Shown: piece after piece, positions 1 to 10,931 of the stretch
How positions within the stretch are numbered: the first letter of the stretch is position 1
Layout of the letters: each line of letters begins with the position of its first letter
Source: Linderina pennispora
Taxonomy: Eukaryota > Kickxellomycota > Kickxellomycetes > Kickxellales > Kickxellaceae
NCBI RefSeq assembly: GCF_002104995.1
Contig: NW_024468252.1
Location: 1,178,001-1,242,000, forward strand
DNA: 64,000 nucleotides
Reading direction: 5' to 3'
Position numbers and translations under genes: made by a program
The notes under the pieces: model-generated
Seen by the model: only the letters and a program-made list of their open reading frames with translations
What the model was told of the DNA's origin: nothing
The model's database searches: none

Positions 1-2740
1 CGGTATATTACTTGTTTCGCGTTAGCCTATGAGCTCGACCAGCCTACTGTTGCAGTCACAGATCTGACTCGGCGGAGCGGCGCAAAAACATGCTATATGA
101 CCCACCGGTGACACATCGGTAGCAGGCTCATCCAGTCCGCGAGGGGTTGCGGCCAAATTTTTATTCACTAGGGGTTTCGCTGGCGTCGGAGAAAAACGCC
201 TAGTGCAAGGGCTGGAAGACGGTGGAGAATCAGTTCGTTTGCACAAATCGGTTATTTTTCAGTTGGGCGTATTTGGGCAGCGCCCATCCTTCATGTCGTG
301 TAGCCATACGTGCCTGGTGGAATGAAGAGAATGCATGCTTTTAATACTTTGCAGCCTTGCGCGCCCACCGCATGCACCTGCCCGTGTAACACCACTCCCT
401 CAAGAACCCAATGCCCATCCTTGCAAGCCTTCAGAAAAGAGACAGGATCCGAGTGTCAGTCCTTATCGGCAATAGACTTGCTGCCTCATGTTTGTGTAAC
501 TGGGAAGCAGGTCGGTCGTTTCGTGTGGGAGTCGAGGAGCCTTGAGAAATAAGCAGATCCCCGGCCTGCGCCTATCCCGAGGCCAGACGGATCCGTCCAG
601 AGGCCCGCTATTTGTAGGGACGGATGCATGAAACTTGTGGCGAATAGCACTAGCAAGAGGTAGCTGAGGGAGTAGTGGGCGCAGTGCCATTATAGGCTGG
701 GCACCCGCCGGTGTCGGAGGTGCGACGGGGGAGGGCGGGGAGGGCCTCGCAGACAGACTGGGGAGCCGCTGGCCTGCTGCTGTGGTTTCAGCGGGCTCGG
801 CTTCGTGATTGAGCAATCCAGCGATGCCCTGCTCCCCCACCCCCTCTCGCGTCTCGGCCGTTGTTCATTTCTGGTTTGGCTAGTCAAATGCCACATCGCT
901 TCTTCCGCGGTGAAAATCGCCAATTCCCTTCTCTCCCTCTCCCTCTGACATGCAGGAGCAGCTCTTGCATCCCTGTTTGGCACAGGCCAGCAGCAGTGTG
1001 CAATTGCACACTAAGGGAGTGGAGGGTGGGCGCTGTTAATGTTAATAATGCGCACAGCGGTTTGTGAAACAAGGCTGTCTGGCGCAATGTACCTGGCATT
1101 GCACCAGCCAGGCGTGTTGCTTGAAAGCAGATGGTGCACCCAGGAGCGAATGAGGCGGCCACCACATGAACTATACCCTAAAGAGCAAGGTACGCCCCGG
1201 TTACACGCGGAGTGCTAAATAAACCGAAAAGAGGTGGCAGCGAGGGGGCTGGCAAACCAGTTGCTGATTAGCTAACAGCGCGATCTGCCACCTCTGCGTT
1301 CATGATAACGGCAGTGGTCCGTTGCGTTGCTGCTCTGATTTGCTGTGTGGTTCCGTATCCTCGAGCAGCAGCAGAAGGCGAATAGCGGAGGCCAAAGTCT
1401 GCCAGCTTTATGAAAAATCCTTCCAATCCGTTGAATCGGTGGAGACTGCTGCCACCCCTTCCGTAGTCGCTTCGCAATTGCTCGAATAGCGACCAGGCCT
1501 GTCCACCCCGACCGCCCGCCCTGGCCGCCCACCCTGACCGCCCAAGCGCAGCAACAAACGGAGGGCCCCTGTGTGTGTGTCTGGCATAGGGCCAGGTGAG
1601 CGCAGGCTAGCTGGAGCGTGTATGTGGGCGTGTATGTATGTGTTTGTGCGCGCGTGCGTGTGGAGGGGGCGATCGCAGACAGGTATGTGTCAACAACAGA
1701 TGCAGAGCGAAGAAAAAGGCATGCATTGCGTGCAAAATGGCGGTGGCTTCGTTTATTCTTGCCCATTTGTTTCTCTCTTGCATCCCACTATCCTTGTCGA
1801 GGCAGATGTGTCCAACAACAGAAATGATAGAATGTAAAAATGGACTATACACAAACGCAAGGTGCATTGCTTGGCGGTATTGCGCTATTTTCTCCATTGC
1901 TTTTTCCAGCAATTTGCCACTCGCCACAATACACATGCATCAATATGCGAACAAGCATAGCGAGCAGAGTGTCCTCGCCATCGTCTTGGCCCGTAACAAC
2001 CAAGGCATGAATCTGCGCTTCGACATAATCGAAGCAGAAAAAGCGCCAGCGACGCATCATCCACCGCTAGCGGGAAGAAAGGATGCATATCCTTGTCGGT
2101 TCATGGCTTAAATGTAAAGTCGCTTGCTTGACAGAAATAAAGAATTACAATAAAGCTGGGCCACCGCCTATTCCCGACCGCCTCCCCGCCTCCCAGGCGA
2201 TTGTCCCGACACCGCCAATGATAAGAAGGTCGTCTCTCGATCCATCTTGGCCGGCCCCAGCATAAAGACTGGCCAAGAATCGGAGGCAGAGGGGGAGGGC
2301 AGCCGGAATATATGAATAGATTCGCAGCGACGCAGCATCCCTACTTCCAGAACAACCCCGAGGGGCCCGCCCAAGTGCCGGTCGCCTGGCCCAGGCTCGC
2401 CGTGCTATTAACTGGCGACGCCTGCCCAGTGATCGGCCCGCAGTGTGCCTATTTGGGCAGATTAATATGATAATAGAAAAACTGGCTCTGATACGGACCG
2501 CTTCGCCTGTCGGTGTGTGATCAATCGCCCGCCTGTATAAAATTTTCATGCGCCTGTCCCAGCCGGGCAAGCTGCCGGTCGGGGGCAGGGATTGCGGACC
2601 CACCCCTCCGCATTTGCATTTATTTTTCTGCCGCGGCTGCAAGAAAAAATTCAGACCAGAGGGGGGGATTCTCGCCACCCTTGTTTCCGGGTGCTGACTG
2701 TATTTACGACCAACACATACACAAAATAAAAAACAAGGTA
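1..2740. other. Region without a supportable gene
   Basis: Open frames here are short, overlap on both strands and show no recognisable domain or sensible codon bias. Composition is mixed, with a GT-rich stretch near 1570-1672 and small AT-rich patches around 2100-2160 that contain AATAAA-like words. The window begins here, so parts may be 5' or 3' flank of a gene outside. I see no RNA gene. An unusual single-exon species-specific gene cannot be excluded. Confidence 0.5.
1569..1672. repeat. Imperfect GT/GTAT-rich simple repeat
   Basis: Alternating purine-pyrimidine sequence dominated by TG, TGTA and CGTG units, with interruptions. It is a typical degenerated microsatellite. No gene is associated with it. 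Confidence 0.6.
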
Positions 2741-2790
2741 CATTTGTGTTTTTAGAGAAACTAAAAGTGGACTCTTGTCCTGCTGCCCAG

Positions 2791-3388
2791 TATATAAGCA
2801 AACCCACGGCCCCCTTTAATTTCCATCCAAAATCTTTTTTCTCGCTTCTCTGCTTCCATTCTTACACAGCTATTCCTCGCTATTTTTCTCACACCTTCTC
2901 TCCCGCTTGTCTGGGCTCTAAAAAACAAAAGGACCGCTTTAGCTCGCCCTTCGCCCATTTCGTATTATTTTTATTTGACACCACTGCCCGTTATTTCTTA
3001 CTTATTAAAGAGCCTTTTCATATTACACCCATTTATATTTGTTGGTCCCGGCTTTGTCGTTATCACTTCTGACACCAGAAACAAACCACCTTGTTCTGGC
3101 ACCCAACATCCCCTTTTCGCTTCCTCCCACCACACACCCGCTTTTCTTCACCTTCTTTTCAAACTTGGCGTGTTGGAGTACATACCCCCCAATTAAGGCT
3201 TGAAGGCTGCAGATATACACGCCCTTTTCTCTCGCCCTTTTTTCTATACTTTGTCTCCACATATCTCTCTGTGGCCTCCCCCCTTTTCGCTCTCTCTCCA
3301 TTTACTCCGCATACTCAATAGACTGAACAATCGACTATACATACACCGCCTGCTACATCTCTTTACACATACTCTCACACATACATCC
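2791..3388 (+). promoter_or_regulatory. TATA-like box and long pyrimidine-rich leader of the Tcp11-family gene
   Basis: A TATATAA word lies at 2791-2797. From about 2810 to the start codon at 3389 the plus strand is strongly enriched in C and T, with many TTTCTC, CTCTCC and CACAC runs. Similar shorter CT-rich leaders precede other genes in this window (for example before 10932 and 60037). Because the TATA word is about 600 bases from the ATG, the real transcript start could be nearer the gene; 5' RNA ends would settle this. Confidence 0.4.
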
Positions 3389-6300
3389 ATGTCAGAGTCA
3401 TTCACAACACAAGGTAACGATTTCCTCTCCCCACACCGCAGCACAGCTGCCTCAGCATCCTCCACATCACTGGCCGACACTGCCAATACTGGCCGCATAA
3501 GCACTACCGCAGGCGCCGGCAGTACAGCTGCCGCTCCAGCAAGTAGAGGTGGCAGCGGCGGCAATGGTAGCAATGGCGCGCCTGGCATGACAGTCCGGCC
3601 AGCTACTGCTTCCCCGCAGTTTAACCTTGGCGGTGCAGGGGTCGGCATTTGACGTTGAAGAGGCCGAGCGGGCAGTAGCGCGACCTCAGGGTGAGGATGT
3701 CACTAATTCGGGATGCTGCCCAGTAGGTTCCCGGACAGCGGACTGCGACAAGGAGGCAGCGGCGGGAATTGTATCAGCAGCTGCTGCTGCAAGCGCTGGT
3801 CCAAGTGACAGCGGGGTGACAATCAGCACATCATCTGCATGCGAGAGCAGTCTGATGATTGGAGCGGCATCAGCGTTGGCGGGCGATTCCAAGTCAGTTG
3901 CAGCGAACGCTATTCCAACAGCATCAGGCGTGGTTGCGGGCATGCAGAGTCTGGTACACCACAGTGCGGCCACCCGTATATCACCAGGAGCCCTTGGCAT
4001 CTCGGGAAGATGGCTCGGATGTGGCGTCTGTGACAAGCGACTCGGCATCGGTGGCATCGTCGCCGCGATGCCGAGGTGTGAAGCGGCGCGGCTCCGATTC
4101 GTCGATCTTGCTTATGGCAGTAGACGAGGCCACTCAGTGCGCAAGAAAGATTTATCGCTCCGAGACCACCCACTCTGGGACTGGTGGCGAGCAGGCGAGC
4201 TCTCCGCCGTCCATGTCGGCAGTAGCCTAACAAGCGGCGGCGGAACTATGCGCCTGCGGCAGCCGGCTCTGCTGCGGGTGGGGCAGCTGGCTTCCCGCAA
4301 GCGCAGCAGCAGCACCCGGGCTGCGACTGGTGGGATTTACCGGTCCCGGGCTTCCGCACGCATCTCATCGGCCTCTGTCTTCTTCCACGTCTTCCTCCAC
4401 TCCCTCGTCTCCCCTCTTCATCTCATCTGACCCACGCGGGGGATCAGGATGCGATGATGGCATGTGCGGGCTCACGTGGCGCATGCTCTGCCGTCGGGCC
4501 GTCGGCATCCAGAGGCACAGCTACTGTCGTCAGCCGGGGCTCGGCCTCGGCCACAGCCACCGCCGGCGCTGGAAACAGCGGTTCGGCTCATGCCCCGTCC
4601 TCGTCCACATCATTTTCGCGTGTCTTCCCCATAGTCAGCCACGGCGGCGTCGCTGTTGCACAAGCCGTGCGGCAGCGCGGCGACCTTGTGGCGGCCTCGG
4701 TGCGGCACGGGTCTTCTGGGGGAACAAGGTCAATCCTTGTTCTCAACGCAGCCACTGGTGTTACCGGTGGCAACAGTTCTATTTCTGGGCAGGGCATCAG
4801 TGGCAGTGGCAGCAGCAACAAGTCCGCTGACACAAAGGAACACTGTTGTGGTGTTGGTGGGGCACAGGATGCAGTCTGTGCATCTGCCCCCAACATGGTT
4901 GCAGCTCTTTCGCCGTCTGCCCCCATCTCCCCCAGCACTCCCCCGTCGACTCAGCGGACACTCACCTATGCCACAAGGCCTTGCTCTGGAGCGCCTGGCA
5001 AGCGCCTGGCACTGGCACAGACCCTTGGCACATGTGCTGCCGAGTGTCAACCGGTACACTCTGCGAGAGCTCAAGATCCAAAACATCCTGCAAAACCCGC
5101 GGCTGCGGCACGAGGTGCTGTTTGAGCCCAAGCTCGAGTTCCGGCCAAACACCAGCGGCAACATGGCCGATACCAAGCACGTGGCGACACAGCAGTACTG
5201 GGCAGCCATCGAGAAGGGCATGAGCGGCTGGAACCCGAAGGCGCTTCACACCGGAGACTGCCGCATGTTGTGTGGGGCTGCAGATCTGTCGATGGTCCCG
5301 GTTCTGCTGGCAGAGATCCGCGAGATTCTGGCTGAGATGTCGGAGGATGCGCCAAACATGGCCATGGCCCGGTATGCGGTCGAGCTGCGGGAGCGGCTGG
5401 ACGACGAGCGCATCAGGCAGCAGATCGACAACAACGTGTTTGACCCAGAGCCTGTAGTTGAGTACCTGGCCCAGGTGATGCACAAGCTGGCGCGGCCCGA
5501 GCATTTTGCATCGATCGACAAGCTGATCGAGTACGCGCGCAGCGGGCGGTTTGCGCGGGCTCTGCGGAATGTCGTTTGATGTGCTGGAGGTGCTCAAGAT
5601 CGACATTGCCAACCGCAGCATCGAGATGTACCGCGAGTACATGCGGTCAACGGCGGTGGCATACGAGCGGTCGCATTTTGGCAACATGCTGCGGCGCAAC
5701 AGTGTGCCTATTGACGAGACGCGGGCGTGGTGGAAGAAGGAGTACGACGCGGCGCGTGCTCAGTTCCAGAGCCTTGACGATATCTTTTCGCATGTATTCC
5801 GGACCCTCGTGCTTGGGGGTGACCGGCCGGTGCCGAAGCTGATGCACATGGACGAGGCGCGCATCAACGGAATCCGGCGCGAGTACGAGCGCCTGGAGAT
5901 CGTGGGCTACCTGTTTATGGGCTTCACGCAGTTCATTCAGGCTGTCGGCCGAGCCACAGCATCAGCAGTCGGGCCATCGGACCAGCAGCAGCAGCCTGAG
6001 TTTAGGACCGAGAACGGGCGTGTTGACTTTGAGCGGCTGGGCAAGGAGTGTCTGAAGCTGGTCCCCGAGTGCTTTGTAGTCAACTGGAGTGACTCGATCG
6101 GGGACTCTACCGCTGGTGAGTGGCGGATGCCCGGTGGCGCGCGGGGCGAAGTCAGGGCCAGTGTGCTGGTGACGCAGCTGGTGAGTCTTGCTGGCCGTGT
6201 TCTGGGCCGCAAGATCCAGCCGGCCGAGGTGACTCAGCTATGGCGTGCTGTGCGCAGCGTGGTGCAGAGCGGCAGCCCGGTACGCGGGATTGTCGCGGGC

Positions 6301-6615
6301 CGCATTAGGAGTGCTGTTGAGATGCATCTGTCGTCCTTGGAGGTCAACAGCACCCGTTTCCGCGGCGATGCCTGGGAGGCGATGCCTGAGGACGCCAAGC
6401 TGATGCTGCGCCGGTCGATGCTGGGCTTCCTGGAGCCCGTGCTGTCGAGTCTGGCAATCAAAGTCCATGCAATCCGGGCGCACCACTGGCTCGTGTACAA
6501 GTCGTTCTACCAAGCTCTCATCAGTTCCAACTCACAGCTGGTCCAGCAGACAGTCACGGTCGCGAAGGCACCGTCCGCATCATCTGCTGCTGTTGCTCAG
6601 TCACAGGCGCTGTGA
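3389..6615 (+). CDS. Tcp11/Sok1-family protein (frame-broken in this assembly)
   Basis: Roughly 1,075 residues if the frame changes are resolved. The C-terminal half (about 4960-6615) carries a Tcp11 domain. It opens with the conserved stretch around VLPSVNRYTLRELKIQNIL, continues through a helical middle (WAAIEKGMSGWNP, LKIDIANRSIEMYREYMR) and ends at a clean TGA. Tcp11 proteins include yeast Sok1, linked to cAMP/PKA signalling; the biochemical role is not established. The N-terminal third is Ser/Ala/Gly/Thr-rich and probably disordered. The start is chosen because MSESFTTQGNDF follows the CT-rich leader and opens the first long frame. Reading frame passes 2 to 3 near 3640, changes again within 4.0-4.7 kb, and passes 3 to 1 at 5575-5577. 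The last is best explained by one extra T, because RALRNV in one frame runs straight into DVLEVLKID in the next. I consider it a real gene with sequence errors. Confidence 0.8.
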
Positions 6616-7196
6616 AGACCACCAGCCCACACATACCCACACATGCACACCTAGCCATCCACCCATCCACCCATCCACACACTACCTCTGGAGACTGGCG
6701 AGCCTGTCTCCGACCTTGTTTATTGCCTCCTTTTCACTTCACTTCGAGATACACTCAGTATTTTCTTAACCACCTTTCCATATTACCCTCTAATTTCTTC
6801 TCACTCACTCACAACCAAGTGCATATTAATTCCATTCCATTCCATCTGAAACCACCACCACAGCCATCGCCCACTCTACCACCAAGCCAGCGTATGATCG
6901 AAAGACTGCTGATTGCAGCCCCATGCCGCATCCCTTGCACGTGCCAGCGATGGAATCCATTTGTGCACCATATCTGGCCACGAGCAGGGTGTGGCCAGAT
7001 TTGCGCAGTAGTTCATGTGGGTCCGGAGGACCCATTCCGGACAGCGGCTTGGATACATGTGATTTGTTTATTTCCTTTAGCAATTAGCGTCATAGTGCCG
7101 TAGTGTTATTCGTCATTCATCGGTTCTAATTTTGGCGTGATTCGCAGAACGTCTCCCGCACACAGGCACATCGTATTCGGTGGCAAATAAAGCACA
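6616..7196. other. Intergenic spacer
   Basis: CACA-rich 3' flank of the Tcp11 gene, then CT-rich sequence with a short run of ATTCC units near 6829-6846. The segment upstream of 7197 is probably the cyclin C promoter. No gene is seen. Confidence 0.5.
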
Positions 7197-8785
7197 ATGA
7201 CAGCCAACTACTGGGAATCATCGCAATTGTGAGTATACCGCAGCCAGAACGGCAGCTACACTCGGGGCAGAGTCCTGCCAATACTCTAAAGTGACCGGTG
7301 GATATTGTTCGCTTACGGGCCGAAGGTGGAAAGGGGGCGGCAGAGGAAAACATGCTCACAATCGCACCTTTCTTTTGTAGCCAGCGGTTTATGCTGACGC
7401 GCTCGGAATTGGCGGATGCGGAGCGACTGCACTCTATGCGGCTGACTCGGCACGAGACTGTGTTTCTAAAGATATACTTTGCGGGAGGTACTGTTCCAAC
7501 AAGTTCTTTCGTTGCACTATTCCGTGTCTGCGAAAACTAGCCTGCAATTAATGCACGACGGGGGATGACATGGTGAGGGATGTGTTTGGTTTATTGTTTG
7601 TAGTGATTCAGAAGCTTGGCAAACGGCTGCGCATCCGGCAAGAGATTATCGCCACCGCTTTGGTTTACTTCAAGCGCTTCTATTTAAAGTATGTGTACAC
7701 AGCCTGAGCATCAGGGCTAGGGATCAGGGAGGCGGTAGTATCGTGGAAACCACTAGGGGATGGCATGGAGGGGTCTTGCATCAATTTGAACATGCGCGTT
7801 CGGCTATTTTCTGATAACTGGCCTTGGCTTCACTGTAGCAATACTTTTTACGACATCGATCCGTACCTGATGGCCGCTACGAGCGCATATCTCGCATGCA
7901 AGGTTGAGGAGAACCCGCATCACATAAAGTACATTTGCAACGAAACCAAGGCGGCGCTTGCAGGTAAGTCTCTGTTGGTGTGGGGCAGAGTGCAGCCGCA
8001 GCGGGGAGGGCATTGAAGCCCCACCATGCACTACATTCTAGCTGCAGACGAGCGCAGCATCTAAACTGGTTCCTTTCTGTGTAGATGTTTCGCCCGCCAT
8101 AAAGTTCCCCTACGACGTGGCTGACATTGCCGAGTGCGAGAGCTACTTGCTGGAAGAGATGAAGTTTTACCTCGTTGTCTACCACCCGTACCAGGTGCTG
8201 ATAGAGTAAGTGGTTTTTAGGTGGCAGCATTCGAAATGCATGGCGTCTGTTTGCTGTTCAGCCTGGGGGTAGTGCTAACACCTCGTTACCCAAGTATTAT
8301 CTGTAGCATAAACGAGCAGGCCAAGCTTCCTAAGCCATCGTTGCAAGCAGCATGGTAGGTCCTGTAGGGCATTGTGCAGTTAGCTCCCAATAGTAGCTGG
8401 CTGGTGTTGGAAACTATTAACCAAATGTTTGTGTTGCCTCTAGCAAAGAGAAAAGCGAAACAAATAGCGCTGCTGCTGAATGCCACCACTCCTATTTTAT
8501 GCTAGGTCGATTATCAACGACAGCTTCCGGACCGACGTTGCGCTGGTGTACCCACCCCATGTCATCGCGGTGGCAGCGCTGTTCCTGTCGCGGGTCGTCG
8601 ACCAGGGCACGCAGTCCGAGAGCGAGGCGCAGCAGTGGTTTGCCGATCTCAACGTCGATATGACCGATGTGTTGCAGGTAGTCAACGACCTACTGAGACT
8701 CTACGGGGTCTGGAACGAATATAAGGATGAGGCCATGCCTGAGGCCGTGGCCACCTATATTGCGGATCTAGCTGCTTCTGCATAA
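7197..8785 (+). CDS. SSN8: Cyclin C, Mediator kinase-module cyclin (7 exons)
   Basis: Partner of Cdk8 in the Mediator CDK module, controlling RNA polymerase II transcription in the nucleus. Exons: 7197-7228, 7381-7487, 7604-7688, 7839-7963, 8085-8205, 8307-8354, 8506-8785. All introns are GT-AG, phases agree throughout, and the product is 265 residues, normal for the family. It starts MTANYWESSQFQRFML, matching the N-terminal helix of cyclin C (NFWQSS in animals). The first cyclin box contains VIQKLGKRLRIRQEIIATA, VYFKRFY, DIDPYLMAATSAYLACKVEE; the second contains WSIINDSFRTDVALVYPPHVIAVAAL and QWFADLNVDM. The hallmark order and spacing leave little doubt. The first exon is only 32 nt. No frame error is needed in this gene, unlike several neighbours. 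Confidence 0.95.
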
Positions 8786-8930
8786 ATCAATACTAAACAA
8801 CAGGCATGGGCGCTTTGCATATCCCATATGCTGGAACCAGTGATCGACTGTGACAGAATAGCCCAGCGCACTGCCGCTCAAGGGCGCTTTTTCCAAAAGA
8901 ATGCTTTAACATTATACACCTCCCTCGTAC

Positions 8931-10450
8931 ATGGTGCAGACTAGTGGCTTCCCGGCAATCAATGCGATATTTCTGGCAGAGTTCCACCCGGAGCAAGGGC
9001 CTGTGGTAACGCTCTCAATTCCCGATGATGCAGTGGCTATGACCGAGCACAAGTCCTGTGCGCCGCTGCAGTCGGGCGGCGGCTTCGGGCGGCATGACGA
9101 CCACTCCCCCGACACAGTCGTTCCGTTCCACATGCACGAGGGGCCAGAGGTCATCGAGCTTTTGAAGCGGCCGAGCAACAGCCGCCCAGCGGTGGATAGC
9201 GACAAAATTGACTTCAACGCGATCCAGGCGTTGGTGATTCCAAAACTGACACTGTACGAGCGGCTGATAACGGTGAACACGGGGCGGCACAAGGTGATGG
9301 GGTATCCGATCGCAGTGGAAGGAAACTACCAGCGCAACGTGCTGATTTTCAACATGTGCTTCGCGTTCGATATTGGGGCGGATACGCGGAAGCTACGAAT
9401 TGGTGGTGAAGCGAATCGGCGGACTGCTGAAGGAGCTTGAGGTCAAGGGTGCGTTCATGAGCAACGTCGAGTGCAAGCAGGCGTTGCGTGGGATGATGAA
9501 CCAGCTGGTGAACAACCTCAACGATCATGGAGAGTGCCAGATCGACCTGGATTTCCAGGGCGTGTCGCAGACGGCGGTGCAGTCGCTTGCAATGTCTAGC
9601 ATCAGTATCAAGCTGTTCCCGGTGTACGATAACCCGAAGGAGATCCGGCCGTACCACGTGCCGGTAAAGACCATTGACATTGACATGGCAAAGCTGGAGC
9701 CTGCGCGCACAGTGTACAAGAACCAGGTGGGCGACGATATTCTGTGGGACCTGGTGCTGGACGAGGTCCTAATGCACCTGGACAACGTCAACCATGTGCG
9801 GAGGATAGCAAGGCTGACCGAGATTCCCGAGCCGACTGTCATTGCAGCACTGAAGCACCTCGAGTACTACGGGTGCATATCGCTGGTGGACATCTTCCAG
9901 TTCAGCAATGTGTACGAGACACAGCACCGCCTGCTAGAGTTCTACAGCGACGCATCACTACAGAAGGAGTGCTATCGGTATGTGACGCAGGATGGAAAGG
10001 CATCCGATGTGCCATTGGAGGAGCTAATCAAGCTGTATGCGACTATGCGCGAACGCGAGACTGGTTGCCGACTGGATTCTGAATTCAAACATCGACATTG
10101 AGCGGATCGACGTGCGGCGGCTTCTGATATTTGGCGTCATGCACCATATATTGCGGCGTGTGCACTGCTACCCGGTGCTGTGCATACCGCAGAATGCAGA
10201 TGATGCTGGTAGGGCGGTTGGAGAGCACGTGGAGGATGCTGCACAGCAGGTATCAGGTAATGCAGGTGGCAATTCGGCCAGAGGGGATCTGCCAGCCAAG
10301 ACAGAATCGTGCGAACTGAGCGACAGCCTCAAGGCGATGCTGGATGGGACGCACCACCTGGACGAGATCAGCGTGCTGGAGAACAAGGACATGGTGACTT
10401 TGCGCAGCATGCTGGATGGCCATGGCCACATCGAGTACGTTTATCTTTGA
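8931..10450 (+). CDS. NPR2: Npr2/NPRL2, SEACIT/GATOR1 subunit (two frame breaks)
   Basis: Npr2 with Npr3 and Iml1 forms the GAP complex that restrains TORC1 at the vacuole when amino acids are scarce. About 505 residues, compatible with fungal Npr2. The N-terminus has the longin-like FPAINAIFLAEFHPEQGP signature. The middle has FNMCFAFDIGADT followed, after a frame change, by YELVVKRIGGLLKELE. The C-terminal winged-helix region includes the conserved IDVRRLLIFGVMHHILRRVHCYPV. Frame passes 3 to 1 near 9402 and 1 to 2 near 10055. In both places removing one base restores uninterrupted family similarity, so these look like sequence errors. The start ATG at 8931 directly precedes the conserved N-terminus. 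The gene follows cyclin C by 145 bp on the same strand. No intron is needed. Confidence 0.9.
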
Positions 10451-10931
10451 CTTCAATGTAGAGAATACAATGGCTAAAATTGCTGCTGCTGGGGAGAAAT
10501 CCTGTCTGGCTTTCAGTACAGCGAGCCAGCGAATGCCCAAAACAAAAGGGCTGGATCTTGGTGTAGGGAGGGAGCTAGAGCCCTGTACCGAATGCTTTGT
10601 GTTGCGTGAAAGTTGTTTTGGTGTACAGCTACATTCAAAAAAGTGTCAACAGGCAGAGGAGCCCAGGATGTTGTTTACCTTTTGCTGCTAAGATTGCAGC
10701 TTGGGGCGAGGAGAATTTCTTGCAGGGCCAAACACCACCACCGCACCATGCACCTTTTCCGTATTCCTGCTTTCTATTCGCGACGCACGCAGCCGATCTC
10801 TCTCTGCTCTGCTATCTCCCTTCCACCCCTCACCACCTTGGTCCTCTTTTTTGGGCCGTCTCTTTGTCCCTCAGTCTGTTTATAACCTCTCGCAACCAGC
10901 AGACCACAGCAACGACGCGTCAGCGCGTGGC
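10451..10931 (+). promoter_or_regulatory. CT-rich promoter/leader of the CaaX protein gene
   Basis: From about 10760 the plus strand is pyrimidine-rich, with a TATAAC word at 10881-10886, about 50 bases before the proposed ATG at 10932. Upstream is the 3' flank of NPR2. No other gene is seen. Confidence 0.4.
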